The position numbers and the translations under genes are program-made. This document shows, in pieces, positions 11,055 through 22,538 of a stretch of DNA of 64,000 nt. The stretch is from Fragilariopsis cylindrus CCMP1102 (taxonomy: Eukaryota > Bacillariophyta > Bacillariophyceae > Bacillariales > Bacillariaceae): positions 62,001-126,000 of the forward strand of contig FMBT01000336.1 in NCBI GenBank assembly GCA_900095095.1, read 5' to 3'. Within the stretch, counting starts at the first letter, position 1; each line of letters starts with the position of its first letter. Under the pieces are notes generated by a model. The model saw only the letters and a list, made by a program, of their open reading frames with translations. It had not been told where the DNA came from and searched no databases.

Positions 11055-12341
11055 ATGTCAGCCAAATACAAACCAACGAGTATAGAATCTCAATCGAAAT
11101 CATTATCTGCCAGTACCAGTATGACGAGTACAAATAAAAAGAATGAAAACAAGAATAATACACAAAGAAGAATAATTGGTATTTGTTTGGTCGCTATTGG
11201 GTACCTTCTTCGTTGTCAACATGCATTATTGATCGTATCAACACCGTCAACAACATCAAACCTCAACACACATTATGATAATATTACCAGTCACATCAGG
11301 CATAATAAAGAGTCACTATTATCACCGCTGCCATTTCTATCTCCAATTCATGTACTGTTTGGACTGTCAGGAAATCACACTGGGTTCTTATCCGAGTTTG
11401 AAGTTGCACTAAAAAGTGTATTGTTAAATGCACCTATGGATAGAAATCTGTACGTGCACATTCTTGCCGATCAAGATGCTTATGATAGCTTGAATGAGAT
11501 TTTTGATCGAATAGAACTATTGTCATGGGTAACAAGAAATCCTATAACAATTCATGTGTACGATGTTACTCCAGAAATCCCTTCGTTACAACGTCAAATA
11601 GAAACAACATTTAGGAAAGCAGGGAAGAAACCACATTTTAAACACACCACAGCAACCAGCATACACTCCATCGGGACCTTCTTTCGGCTTATTGCTCATC
11701 ATTTTATTCCACCAACAATCGGTAATATTCTATACATAGACACAGATGTTGTTATCATGGCAAATCTAGAAAAGCTGTGGCAAGAAGTTGATACTGTACC
11801 AAATGCATTATTTCATTGGGGAGCAACTATGTGTGCTGGTTTTGTCGTGATGAATGTAGCCCGTATGGAAGAAATCTGGTCATTGGCAGAAAAGACACCA
11901 ATGGACAAGATTTCAAAGAAACGAGATAATGTTTTTAATGATCAATTAGTGTTCAAAGCTGTGAATGTTACATATCCAAACAAAGTAAATGTATTATCAG
12001 ATAGCTGGGATATGTCCATATCAGACAAGTGGCAGCCACGACACAGGCCGTATGATGAAAAGTATCCAAATGTAGGAATGCTCCATCTGAATGGTGGTGG
12101 TAGCAGCAAAGAAGCTTACTTCAAAGATTACTGGGTTTTTCAAACATATAACAATACTTGGGGGAATGCCAAAACATTTGTAACAATGCCTTGGCCATGG
12201 GCACGATACCAAGCCTTATCGTTGGTACGTCCAGGCTTGCCTGGCCACTTGATAAAGATTTCTTTCTGTGATATTTGCCCTTTGTACAACTTCACAGAAT
12301 TTTCGTCAAATTCAAAGAATGGATCTCGTTTGGGTGGTTAG
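11055..12341 (+). CDS. GT8-like glycosyltransferase, type II membrane protein
   Basis: The ATG at 11055 is the first in frame. A hydrophilic N-terminus is followed by an anchor (GICLVAIGYLL, about residues 41-52). The luminal domain starts at HVLFGLSGNHTGFLSEFEVAL, a GT8-type opening strand and helix. It has LYVHILAD, FFRLIAHHFIP and the metal-binding DxD in LYIDTDVVIM near residue 228. Further matches are CAGFVVMNVARM and FNDQLVF. This is the pattern of GT8 and LARGE/xylosyltransferase-like retaining enzymes of the Golgi. Potential N-glycosylation sites (NHT, NIT, NVT, NNT, NFT) fit a luminal location. The protein is 428 aa with no intron. Donor and acceptor are unknown. Confidence 0.85.
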   Translation: MSAKYKPTSIESQSKSLSASTSMTSTNKKNENKNNTQRRIIGICLVAIGYLLRCQHALLIVSTPSTTSNLNTHYDNITSHIRHNKESLLSPLPFLSPIHVLFGLSGNHTGFLSEFEVALKSVLLNAPMDRNLYVHILADQDAYDSLNEIFDRIELLSWVTRNPITIHVYDVTPEIPSLQRQIETTFRKAGKKPHFKHTTATSIHSIGTFFRLIAHHFIPPTIGNILYIDTDVVIMANLEKLWQEVDTVPNALFHWGATMCAGFVVMNVARMEEIWSLAEKTPMDKISKKRDNVFNDQLVFKAVNVTYPNKVNVLSDSWDMSISDKWQPRHRPYDEKYPNVGMLHLNGGGSSKEAYFKDYWVFQTYNNTWGNAKTFVTMPWPWARYQALSLVRPGLPGHLIKISFCDICPLYNFTEFSSNSKNGSRLGG

Positions 12342-13105
12342 AGAATGTAATTATGAAGCCTTATAGGGTATACAACTTTTACTACAACTTTATAATCTTA
12401 TATTAGATATAGTTATTTACTTTGCAAATTTTTGTTCAGTATTCTCATCTGTGTCTGTTACTTATATGATAAACCATGCATCATCATTTTTTGTTGCTTG
12501 TAATGGTGACTCTATTGCCATACATTGTATTTGCCAAAATAATGGTAGGAAATGTATTTTGAATTCGAAACTATTTGAAAAGGTATTTTTATAGAAAAAT
12601 TAAATGTATTGAAAAGAATATTTAAAGATAGTTTATTGTTTACAGTACCTTATACAACCAAGTGCATTATCTTACTACCTAAATTCTATAACTACATTGG
12701 TATCTATTAAAGATGTTATTAATACCATACTCTTTTGTTTGACGATAAAGTGCTGTTACCATTCATAACAAACCTGTTTTTACATATTATTATCAAAGCG
12801 ATGGAGATTAGTAGTAGTGAAATTCATAAGTAGTAAGAAACTATAGTGCACTTTTTGCCATACCAAAACAATTTTGGCATTGGTTTGGGCAAATCATTCA
12901 ATATTTTGAAGCACTCCCTCTCATCCTTCTTCCTCTTCTTTCCCTTTGTATCGCAAACATATTTTCCCTTTCCCTTTTTCTTTTTTGGCTGGATTAAATA
13001 AAATCGTGTCGAAGACTCTACTCTTCACTTTTCCTTGTTGGATTAGATCTCTTATTATCAAGAATTTATTTGTCATTCTCCTCACTGCCACCATTATCAT
13101 GTAGG

Positions 13106-13345
13106 TTGTAATATCACAGATTGATACAGTACAAGTACAAACATGATTGCAATCTAATATTGGGCACTACTTGATTAAGATCTCACATTGAGCATGGATT
13201 AAATAAGCACATGTTTATACAGTACAAGTACATATAATTGCAATCTCACATTGGGTAAGTCTTAATCAAGTTCTCTCATTGGGCAAGGGTTGAAATAGCA
13301 CAGGTTGATAAAGTACTAGTACACACATACATAATTGTCATGTTC
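13106..13345. repeat. Degenerate ~92-bp tandem repeat, about 2.5 copies
   Basis: The phrase ATACAGTACAAGTACA begins at 13124 and 13217, and a variant (ATAAAGTACTAGTACA) begins at 13308, giving periods of 93 and 91 bp. Each copy also carries an AATTGCAATCT-like piece and the words CTCACATTGGG or CTCATTGGG. Confidence 0.8.
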
Positions 13346-13361
13346 AACAGGATTCCGGTTA

Positions 13362-13426
13362 TGGCGCCAATATTGGCGCCACTTTTGGGGTCCATTTTAT
13401 TGGGGCTGTATCTCCCCCAAATGGAC
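13362..13426. other. 20-bp perfect palindrome plus adjoining hairpin
   Basis: TGGCGCCAATATTGGCGCCA at 13362-13381 is its own reverse complement. Immediately after it, GTCCAT at 13390-13395 pairs with ATGGAC at 13421-13426, and TTGGGG pairs with CCCCAA inside. This makes a bulged stem with a short loop. Whether it acts as DNA or RNA is not known. Confidence 0.7.
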
Positions 13427-13909
13427 TTAGCGCCCAATTTTGAGACCGTAGACCCCCCCTTTCATAAGCGCTTGCTTTCGTATTAAGTAGTGAAAACGGG
13501 GCACTTATAATAATTTGGAAGAGGGCCGTTGAGCGTTGAGAACTTTTTTTTGTTTATGTAACTGTAAAAAAAATATATCCTAAATGTATGTATTAAATCT
13601 AGAAATACCACAATTACTTTTTTACTTCATTCTGATTTTAAAGAAGTGCATAGGATGCGTTGGACACGTTATCCCTTCGTGGCTCAAGACTTGTAATATT
13701 TTCACTACTGCTCGCCTTCCGCCATCAATCAACCCACCTACACGAAAAGTTCAATAACACCCTAACAAGAATCAAAAGAATGAGACAGTTTACATTTTCG
13801 TATCAATCTAGAAAACTAGTATCGAATTGAATCTACTACCGTGCACCTGCATCGTATCGTACTATCATATACTTTACTATTGCAGTACAATAACAAGCGT
13901 CGTTACAAA

Positions 13910-15775
13910 ATGAGAAAGAAAGATAGGATAAGATCAAGGAGGAATCAACAACTGGCTGATTATTATTTAGCGAAAGCAGCTGTCGTATCCAAAACGAAAG
14001 TAACAACAATAAGTGCATCCAAAACGAAAGTAACAACAATAAGTGCACCAAGATATAATTCTGAAGCAAAGATGAGACAAGAAAGGGACAGCCTAAAAGA
14101 TTATTATTCAGCGACGGCTATATCCATCACGAAAGTAGAAAAAAGTTCACCAAATAATAATAATAATTTCGAAACAAAGGATGAAAAAATGGTAGCCGTA
14201 GTAGAAGCAGCAGCAGCACCAGCACCTCCTACCATATCATTTACCCAGGAGATCTTGAGTTTTTGGTGCACGGCGTTCGGTGATGTAGAGACCGAATCAA
14301 CATCATATGGTTTTTGTTCTTCCAATAATACCATTTGTTCCTGCGGTACGAAAGACGATAGTAGTAATAGTAGCGATAATAGAAATCCAGATGATCGAAA
14401 TCCGACAACAAAGAAGAAAAGTAGTAGCGACTTCGGTAGACGTGATGATTTCCGAGATCCATACACAGTGACATCCCCCCCAAAAATGACCGAGGATGCT
14501 AATTCTCTTCTTACTGGAAATGAATCAGATAAAATAACGAGTCATCCAACTTCACCACCACGTAGTAGTAACGATGATGTAAATATGAGGAGGAATCGGG
14601 AAAAACAAAATATCAGGTCAACTTTAGCTCTTGCTGACGAAACTGTAGATCTTAATAGTCGGGATGATTGTAACTCAACGATACAATCCAATGGCGCTAG
14701 TACAATTCTTACGTTCGATGAAGCGAATCATTGTCATCGACATCAAAAAAGTCCTCGTTTCATCAACTGCTGTAGCGTGTCGGACGCATTGCCGGGATTG
14801 CCATTCGTTGAGGAGGAGGAAGAAGAAGAAAGAGGAGGAGGAGGAGGCAAGAAAAATGCCAGCACTGATCCCACGGCATCACATGAGAGTTTCGATGACG
14901 CATTATCAACGGCAGTATTGAAACCAGTTGTTGATTATGACAGGTATCACGTTACTGCATCAGGTGTCAACAATGTACACAATGGTGGTGACGCCAAGCC
15001 AATTGAAGGCAAACAGAGTGAAAGCACCATAAAGAGTCGCCACTCTGCTGTAGGATCATTAACACTCGACAAGCTACGAAAATACTTACCATACGATTTC
15101 CAGTTGACATATTCCTTGACGATGCATGGATCCGACCTTCAAACTGTCCTCGAAAAGACGAAATCATGCATTTACACAACACTCCTCGTTGTCGAGACAA
15201 CAGATGGCGAAGCCTTCGGTACGTAGTACCCACATTTTTCTGTAGATCCTATACTACTTCAACGATAGGAAATATTGAGATGCCGCTTCTTGTTCATACC
15301 ATTGACTTTCTGACTTTATTTCTTGTCCTTTTTATCCTTTCTGTTTGTTTGGTTTCTACAATTTTCAATGATGATATTGGTAACAGGCGTATTCACAGCA
15401 AAACCCTGGAGTGTAACGCGAAAGTTTCACAGTGGTCCGGAAAGTTTTTTGTGGCGGCTTGGATCGACGACGGGCGACGACGCAGACGACTTCGAACTTT
15501 ATCCATTTGCGGCAAAAAGTGCCGACTCTCATTTTTGCAACATGGATAGAGTCGCGGCTGCGGTAAACATGATCAGCCATCAAGGTGGCGCTGGATATGC
15601 TTCGAGCAGCAAGTCATCACAACTTGAAATGACCGAATGGGGATTTGGATTGTCCTTTCAGTGGGATCTTCGACTAGGCACCAGTACCGCATCGAAAAAG
15701 TTCAACAGTCCATCACTTTCCGAAAATCATCGATTTGTTGTTAAGAACATTGAATTTTATACCATAGCACCGTGA
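13910..15775 (+). CDS. TLDc-domain protein (OXR1/TLDc family), two exons
   Basis: The first ATG is at 13910 (MRKKDRIRSRRNQQL). Exon 1 runs to 15218, and a 168-bp GT-AG intron (15219-15386, GTACGT...AACAG) joins GEAFG to GVFTAKPW in frame. Exon 2 ends at 15775, for 565 aa in total. The N-terminal ~390 residues are low-complexity, with SKTKVTTISA duplicated and a Glu run. The C-terminal ~165 residues are a TLDc domain: FQLTYSLTMHGSDLQTVLE, TLLVVETTDGEAFG, PESFLWRL, WGFGLSFQWDLRLG and a final FVVKNIEFYTIAP. TLDc proteins such as OXR1 are linked to oxidative-stress resistance and, in animals and yeast, to V-ATPase regulation. The role here is inferred from family only. Confidence 0.88.
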
Positions 15776-16996
15776 TTAAAAAGAATACTTCGTGAGACTA
15801 AATTATTGTTATGTACGTTTTGTGATGAAACAATAAGCGGTATATTCCCTAAGAATCTTCCAGTGTCTCTGTTGCAAAAATGTATGGTTCCATTCTTTTT
15901 AGAAGGGATTGCATGTCAGGACAAGCTTGTGTCCTTGAAAGGACACGTCAGGACCAATTGACAAAAAACACCTTTCTTTACCATTGAACTGAAACGAGCA
16001 TGCCAATATCACGATGATGTATGGATGGTACACTATATCCATTGATCAGGATATATCGTCGTAGGGTGAATCTGAGTTATTCTACCCGACTATTGATTCG
16101 ATTCCAATCACATACACTGCTAGTAATATTTTCCTTGAATTAATCATCATCTAATCGGTTTCTTATGAATGATGTAATAAGAAATGGTCAGTAGAATCAT
16201 ACCAGGAAACCAGCATTATCTGAGTAACAATGAAGTTAATAGGAAGTATATTTGATACATGTAGTTTGTTACTGTAAGATTCAATAGCTTTGGAGCCCTT
16301 AAAAAAAAACTCATTCCATATAATCATCTGGAAGAGAATAGATGGATCAGTATAATAGCTATGTTCTGAATTTGTGCAAGACCCGGATTACTGATTGAGC
16401 AAGAAAGCATAGAGTGTCCTCATCAATGGGGAACAATCTTCCAATAATGCCATCTTTGAACATCATGAGTATCCTCATTCACAAATATATGCCCCCAATA
16501 CCGGAATCAACCATTCATGTCCATTCAGGAAGATTTTCTACTCATATATTTTTATTTGTTGTACTATACATTACATGTCGATTGAAATTTCAGTACATGC
16601 ATGCACACCACAGTTATTGAGGATCTTGCTAATGTCAATCATGAGTGCAGCTTACCCATTGGATACAGTAAAAGTTACTGTATTGGAGAGACCATTTTTT
16701 ATGTATTTCCACAGAGTCAGTCTCATCGCAATCTCTTGCTTGTGTGTTAGCGTGTATCTAGAAATTCCCAATTTAAGAGATTTTTCGTTACCTGAGTTCT
16801 GAAAAATTCAATCGTGGAAAAACGTTGTTTCCGAAAAAAGGATGATATATGCCCCAAAGCGACTTCTTTTGAAATCATTTTTCATGAAGAGCAGCGAAGT
16901 AAAAAACAACAGTAAAGAACACAACACAATGAAAGCCGATCGTTCCTGCCAGAGAAGAGCACAAACACGATTACGTAGTAGATACCACTACCCATT
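15776..16996. other. Intergenic, no gene seen
   Basis: AT-rich sequence between two plus-strand genes. Two small overlapping frames (16414-16802) show no family features and lack a convincing context. Confidence 0.45.
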
Positions 16997-18665
16997 ATGA
17001 CAATAATAAACGACAAAGAGTTTCTTAGTTGTGATGAAAGTAAATGTGTTTCTCGTGTTGTAAACGTAACCCAAACTGGGGTCGATAATAACGAGGACGA
17101 CGACGAGAATTATAAATTTTCCTACAATTGTTGGGCAGCAGGACGTGGAACCCTTCGTCCTTTTTCTTGTGCCGACGGGTACGAGGGTGTTCCTGTTTCA
17201 AAAGAATCTCAACCTCCAATATGGACAAATAATGAAGAAAATTATTACTATACGTGCTGTCCACCAAATCTGCCTAATATAACAGTAGCAACAAACATAA
17301 TAATGCGTCATTGTGGTGATCCAATACCGGTACAACAACAAACAACGGAAGACAGTCAAGGGGCGTGTCAAGACAATGAAACCTTTCCTTTCCCAAGAAA
17401 CATGACTTTTGCGAATGGTAACGAAGATATGTACGTATGTTGCGATGATTCATTGTCATTGGATGATGATGGCAATGATAATGATAATGATAATGAAACA
17501 ATGACTAATTTTCTCAATGAAGTAGAATGTGTTCCGTACTATTGCGACGATCCGCGTCGGCGTGATTGTGTCGTTGCGAATAGTTGGGGTCGACTTGAGC
17601 CGATGGATTGCGACAGCACAGACTCTGTCTTTCAATATCCTGGTATCGTTAGGACTATTGGTAAGGGAACATTATTTGAATGTTGTAGGACGGAATCTAG
17701 TACGCATTATTTTGTTGCAACATCGACCGGGTTTAAGGCGACAATCTATGTCCAATTAACAATTTCTGCGATCGGATTGATTGTTACCTTAATTATAGTT
17801 CTTAGTTTGATACTTCCACCAATAGTACATATCTTCAACAAAAACAAATCATCAGAGGAAGGTAGTAATGGTAGAAAACGTAGGGGAAGGAATGCAATTA
17901 ATAGAGACGGTGGTGTAGCTAGAGGAACGACTGTGGCTAGTAGACAACGGCAGCAACAACTCAGATTCAATGCCTACGACTTATACGTGGTGTTCTTGGC
18001 AATCCCAGACATGATTTTCTGTTCTTGGGTACTTGTACTTTACACACGTTACGCTAAAGGACACATAACACCGGTACTCGGACTTCTTGGTCTTGTTTCA
18101 CCAACTAATTGGGCCCATATGATCTTTTGGGGGAGCGCTGTAATTGGTTTCTGTACGACCACGAACCTATATCTTAACGCGCTAATTGCCAATGAGATAT
18201 TCACCTTGTTAAAGAATTCTAATGAGAGAAGGCGTTGTAATCCACCGACTTTACGCAAAGCTACATTTAAGATAGTGATAGTCTACTCGATTGCGTTCCT
18301 GTATTTCATTATAATTGGTTCCATGGGTCATCGATTCCGTAATAATAAATGGTCTACGTTTTTCTTGGTGTTTTTCTACACCATGGAAATTATCTTACCA
18401 ACATCATATTTGGTATACGTATGCATTACCATTTGGAGGCAAGGACTGATGAAATCATTGGGAGGGCAACTGAAAGCGTTGGTCTTATTCTTCTGTGGAA
18501 TTTGTTCTGTTGTGTACCTTTTATGGGTAAGTAACAAAAAAGAGTAATAATTATGGTTCGTAAGGATGTAAAATAGATCTAACACAGACTCGTTCTCTTT
18601 CATGACAGGTCCCGGGTCATCTAATATATGACCTTAGCTTTAGTATTTATTTTCGAAGAAGGTAA
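16997..18665 (+). CDS. Cys-rich multi-pass receptor-like membrane protein, at least two exons
   Basis: The N-terminal ~240 residues hold three related Cys modules, each ending in a CC pair: RGTLRPFSCADGYEG to YYYTCC, an intermediate one to MYVCC, and WGRLEPMDCDSTD to LFECC. Six hydrophobic segments follow: IYVQLTISAIGLIVTLIIV, YVVFLAIPDMIFCSWVLVLY, MIFWGSAVIGFCTTTNLYL, FKIVIVYSIAFLYFIIIG, FFLVFFYTMEIILPTSYLVY and ALVLFFCGICSVVYLLW. A GTAAGT donor at 18527 and an acceptor at 18608 splice W directly to VPGHLIYDLSFSIYF in frame. That exon can end at TAA 18665, or use a further GTAAGA donor at 18662 to reach another exon with a seventh segment. The layout suggests a 7TM, GPCR-like receptor, but no named GPCR class is recognisable. 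A signal peptide is not visible, so an upstream exon is possible. Confidence 0.7.
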
Positions 18666-19465
18666 GAGACTACACAAAATAAACTCCCAGGGCTACCATC
18701 GATTTTTACCGAACCACTTCGAGACGATCCCGATTATATAAAGTCGCAATTTTTAAGTTCGATCATGAACAGAGCTACCTTCTCACTGATGGATTCTTTC
18801 ATCGTTATTTTCTTTGTTAATGTGATCGTCATTATATATTAAAACAAACAGATCCGAATCTCAGTTACTGTACAGTAAGTAGTACTATGCAGTGGGTATT
18901 CTCTACTACGTCTTAGCTCCTCTTGAGATTCTGTTTTCTCACGATTCCCTTCCATTCTTGCTTTTTGTTGTGGTGTATATTAAAAAGGTATTGGAATACT
19001 TTTTTGTAGTATACAGGTAGTTGTATCTGCCGGCATAAAATTAACAAAACCAGATATCCGACGCAAAGTCACAAGACTTCTTACTTTGAGTTGTTGTCAA
19101 CAGGATGATAGTCAGCAAAGGAGAACAAGAAATCGAGGGCCATCAACTACTGCATCAGAGGCACCTGTCAGCCGCTAAAAGCCATAGACGAATGCATGCA
19201 TGTCGAAAAAGAAAATAATAATGAAACCTATGGGATGTGCAAATAATACGTAATGTTTATAAGTATATTTTGGTAAAGTCATAATCTGAATTGAACACCC
19301 GCCCCTAGATGAATGCAATTAGGTAAACCTTTATACAATGAGAATGAGAAGGTACTATTATCAATTATTGCCCAAATGTCCCATTTATATCAGCTATTAG
19401 ATTAAGGATTTATCAATGCCCAATAGTGGTATTGGTCACTCCTCTAGACGATATTGATGCTGGGT
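18666..19465. other. Intergenic; contains a 14-bp TACTGTAC palindrome
   Basis: No clear gene, unless a last exon of the receptor-like gene lies here. A perfect palindrome, TTACTGTACAGTAA, sits at 18865-18878. Confidence 0.4.
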
Positions 19466-21913
19466 CTAGATGCGATCACTTTGCGCTTCGCTGTAACCAC
19501 CTACTGCTTTCTGTTGCTTTGGTTGCTTTTGCTGCGGCTGCAGTTCTTCTTCCTCTTCTAAATAACGCCTCAAATTTCGAGACGCAGATCTAATACAGAA
19601 ATTCGTCCAAAATTGTACACCTCGACCCAAAGACTTGCGATACGGTTGTACCTCAATGTTCCAAATTAGCTGTGTCGGTTCGTTACTTTTATTTCGTACG
19701 AATCGTACTTTTGCTCGATGGTAATGTACCGGATACGTCAATAGATTTGGGTTATTGACCTTGTAGATAGCTTCCGACATCTCCTCGGTGTTGTTGTTTT
19801 CAGTACTACTATTGGAATCATTGCTATACTCCATGGAGATCATTTCTTCTTCTAAACCGGATGGTACAATCCAACGTTTTTTCTTATTCTGTAACAAGAT
19901 AGGTGGTATGAATAATGTAGGGAAACCACCTCCACCACGACACCAATAATAATCGTGCCATTTCTCCATCGCCTCACGGGGACTAATACCAATCGGCATC
20001 GATTCGATATGTTCTATAAAAACTGGATTCGTGGATGTGTCTAAGTATGCCAATAGATTTTGTGAAGCAGTTTTGAGTTGAAATTGTGACCAATATGCCC
20101 AAAAGTTTTCCTTCTGTGTACGTGTGTTGTTCTGCGTATTGTTGTTATTACTATTATTATTATAATTATTATTATCTCGTTGTTGTTGTTGTTTCACTAC
20201 TTGAAATTGTACCGTCCATATCATTTGCGTCTGTTGTGTTACCGCCAAATCATCAATAGAAGAGGACGATACAGAGGAGGATGGATCAGACTTGGGCAGT
20301 GATAAAGTTTCGATGAATTCCACCGTTCCTCCATGAGAATCTTTCAAAAAATCTTGACAAAATATCCCTCTTTGTATAGTACGATAGGACACACTATCAC
20401 GACGTAGGATAACTTCTTTGTCGTTATCATCACCATCGCCATTACTATTATTATCACTATCTCCGATTATATTCGTGGTGACATCCAATAATGATGATGA
20501 CGATGACGGTGTTGCTGTTTTTGTTGTTGAACTACTCGTCATTGAAGTTATTTCTTGTTTCATTCCAAATGGTATCATCAATGTCCTCACACGAGGAACA
20601 CGACCACCACCGTCATTATTGTCATTGTCATCATCATCAACAACAATATAATTATCATCACCACCTCTTCTTTCTGATGATTTCCTACTAGTGGAACTAT
20701 ATCGTAGTGTACTATCATTATTCTTATCAGCAGTTGTTATTATAATTCCACCACCCTTCGTCCAACAAAAATCGAACCAAGCAGATTTTGCACGTTCTAC
20801 TGTAATTCCAGATGGAAATATTGTTTTGACTTGAACCTCGATTGTCGATGTAGATATTTCATCAATAGTAGTAGTAGTAGGATCAGCAGGACTACCGATC
20901 ATAGCAGCCACAGCTACAGCATCATTATAAGCATAGATAATATCTTGTACTTCCTCATTATTATTCCTCACATTATTTTGAGCAGCAGTAGTAGTAGTAT
21001 CTGGTCTTATTATACTTGTTTCTTCAACTGCGATGATGTTGTTGTTACTTCCGCTAAGACTATCAAGATACGACGAAGCGGACGAGAAAGAAGAACCACC
21101 AGTAATAGCAATATTATCACAATTGTTAGTGGAATCAGCAGCAGTAGCAGTAGCAGTAGCATCGTTATTGTTATTATTATTGTTCTTGTTATCATCACCG
21201 TCGTTTGCTGCTGCTGCTGCATTGTTATTATTGTTATTGTTTTTATTATTATTGAAGGCTGAAAATTCCAAAGATGTAGAAATAGTATCATACAATTGTG
21301 GATACTGCTGTTGCTGTTGCTGATGTGAAATTATTGGTGGAACTGCATTCGATTGATAGTATGGTGTACGACCAGTAGAAATAAATTGAAGGAATGCTAT
21401 TTCACGATCTTCTTTGCTAATTTTATTGCTTTTGTTATTGTTATTGTTATTGCTGGTGGGCAAGGGAGTAGTTGTATCACCATCATCATCTGGCGTTATT
21501 GGGGGTGATGACAACAACACCGAAGGCTGTTGTTGTTCAAACTCTTGTTGTGGCTTCTCCTTTTCCTTTTCCTCATTGTTGTTGTTATTTGAAAATTGTG
21601 CTGCATATTGTTCTTCGTAACTACTACTGCTACTATACATCTTTGTGGTTCTCGGTGTGGTTGTTGTTGGCCTTGTCCTCCTTGTCCTCCTCGTCGTTCT
21701 AGTCGTTCCACTGTTACCACCGATTATTATCGTCGGCATCCATCCTTGTACGACACCCAGAATTTTAGTTGATGATGATGGATGTGTGTCGTTGTAATAA
21801 GCAAGACTTTGTTGTCGTTGCGTGGTTGATATCAACACTAATAGTACTAGCTGTAATAGTAGTAGTACCGAATACTTCTTGGCGGGAATTCTTATTTGAT
21901 GAATCATCAACAT
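19466..21913 (-). CDS. Protein with tandemly duplicated unknown domain, probably plastid-targeted
   Basis: The N-terminus has a signal-like segment (YSVLLLLQLVLLVLIS) ending near SLA/YYND. An Arg/Thr-rich stretch follows, fitting a diatom bipartite plastid pre-sequence. A low-complexity part (Asn, Gln, Ser, Asp) follows, holding SSYEEQYAAQF and SSYLDSLSG. Two copies of one domain lie at about residues 363-624 and 638-784. Paired landmarks are FPSGITVERAKSAWFDFCW/MPIGISPREAMEKWHDYYW, LMIPFGMKQEITSM/WIVPSGLEEEMISM, MIWTVQFQV/LIWNIEVQ and a closing SQNLLAYL/SRNLRRYL. The strand-rich body with a C-terminal helix suggests an SRPBCC/START-like fold, which is my inference. The reading frame is 815 aa and intact. 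Function unknown. Confidence 0.7.
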   Translation of the reverse strand: MLMIHQIRIPAKKYSVLLLLQLVLLVLISTTQRQQSLAYYNDTHPSSSTKILGVVQGWMPTIIIGGNSGTTRTTRRTRRTRPTTTTPRTTKMYSSSSSYEEQYAAQFSNNNNNEEKEKEKPQQEFEQQQPSVLLSSPPITPDDDGDTTTPLPTSNNNNNNKSNKISKEDREIAFLQFISTGRTPYYQSNAVPPIISHQQQQQQYPQLYDTISTSLEFSAFNNNKNNNNNNNAAAAANDGDDNKNNNNNNNDATATATAADSTNNCDNIAITGGSSFSSASSYLDSLSGSNNNIIAVEETSIIRPDTTTTAAQNNVRNNNEEVQDIIYAYNDAVAVAAMIGSPADPTTTTIDEISTSTIEVQVKTIFPSGITVERAKSAWFDFCWTKGGGIIITTADKNNDSTLRYSSTSRKSSERRGGDDNYIVVDDDDNDNNDGGGRVPRVRTLMIPFGMKQEITSMTSSSTTKTATPSSSSSLLDVTTNIIGDSDNNSNGDGDDNDKEVILRRDSVSYRTIQRGIFCQDFLKDSHGGTVEFIETLSLPKSDPSSSVSSSSIDDLAVTQQTQMIWTVQFQVVKQQQQRDNNNYNNNSNNNNTQNNTRTQKENFWAYWSQFQLKTASQNLLAYLDTSTNPVFIEHIESMPIGISPREAMEKWHDYYWCRGGGGFPTLFIPPILLQNKKKRWIVPSGLEEEMISMEYSNDSNSSTENNNTEEMSEAIYKVNNPNLLTYPVHYHRAKVRFVRNKSNEPTQLIWNIEVQPYRKSLGRGVQFWTNFCIRSASRNLRRYLEEEEELQPQQKQPKQQKAVGGYSEAQSDRI

Positions 21914-22538
21914 TTTTTTATTTTGTGTCTACTTCGTTGATTGCTTGGCACACAGCGCTTTTTTCTAATATATATCTGACAATTACAATTACAGTACAGC
22001 ACACGTAAAATCGACTCGACTCGACTCGACTCAACAATAAGGATAGTACTGTACAGTATAACAAATTGTTAGAGTAAATGTAGTTACAAACAGCAACGAA
22101 AGAAACTTCGCTGTAAGCAAGCCAAGGGTAGAATATTATATGGTCTCTCTCTCTCTCTCTCTCTAAGCAACAATTATAAGCTAAGCAACAATTATATTAC
22201 TAGAAAGAGATCCATCAACGTTCATTAGTAGCGAAAATAACATCGACTCGAATGAGTCGACTAACCTATGTTTTAGATTCATTCTCTGATTACACATACA
22301 GATTTTATGTTGCTTGTTTGTTGCCTTCGTTAGCGAATTTAGAGTTACAGTATCAGAAATGGACAACAACCAAGTCATCCATCCCTTCATCAGGCAGTTG
22401 TGATAGTATTGATCTATCCCACGAAAATCAGTACTTGATTCATTCTCCCCGCATATAGTAGATCTCACAATTATAGAAATACCGTGATTAGCTACTACGT
22501 CACCTCTCCATACCTGCTACATCGCTACTGTACATGCA
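21914..22538. promoter_or_regulatory. Divergent upstream region of the two YL[DEN][SN]L-motif genes
   Basis: This 625-bp stretch separates the duplicated-domain gene (minus) from the small motif protein gene (plus). It contains a (TCGAC)n run (about 22011-22032), a TACTGTACAGTA palindrome (22047-22058), a (CT)n tract (22144-22164) and the hairpin word TCGACTCGAATGAGTCGA (22243-22260). An ACGTCA half-site lies at 22497-22502, 42 bp upstream of the ATG at 22539. No gene is seen inside. Confidence 0.5.
22144..22164. repeat. (CT)n microsatellite
   Basis: About ten CT units in the divergent promoter region. Confidence 0.9.

Larger units (their letters stand above)
12342..13909. other. Intergenic with tandem repeat and palindrome
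   Basis: No gene is seen. The stretch holds a degenerate ~92-bp tandem repeat (13106-13345), a 20-bp perfect palindrome (13362-13381) and an adjoining hairpin (13390-13426), described separately. The rest is AT-rich. Confidence 0.5.

Noticed and set aside
14104-14483. Minus-strand hydrophobic frames opposite the TLDc gene
   Set aside because: Antisense shadows of Asp/Asn/Ser codons; no independent evidence.
20831-21323. Plus-strand frames rich in Ile, Leu, Cys opposite the duplicated-domain gene
   Set aside because: They are complements of Asn, Gln and Asp runs and overlap each other.
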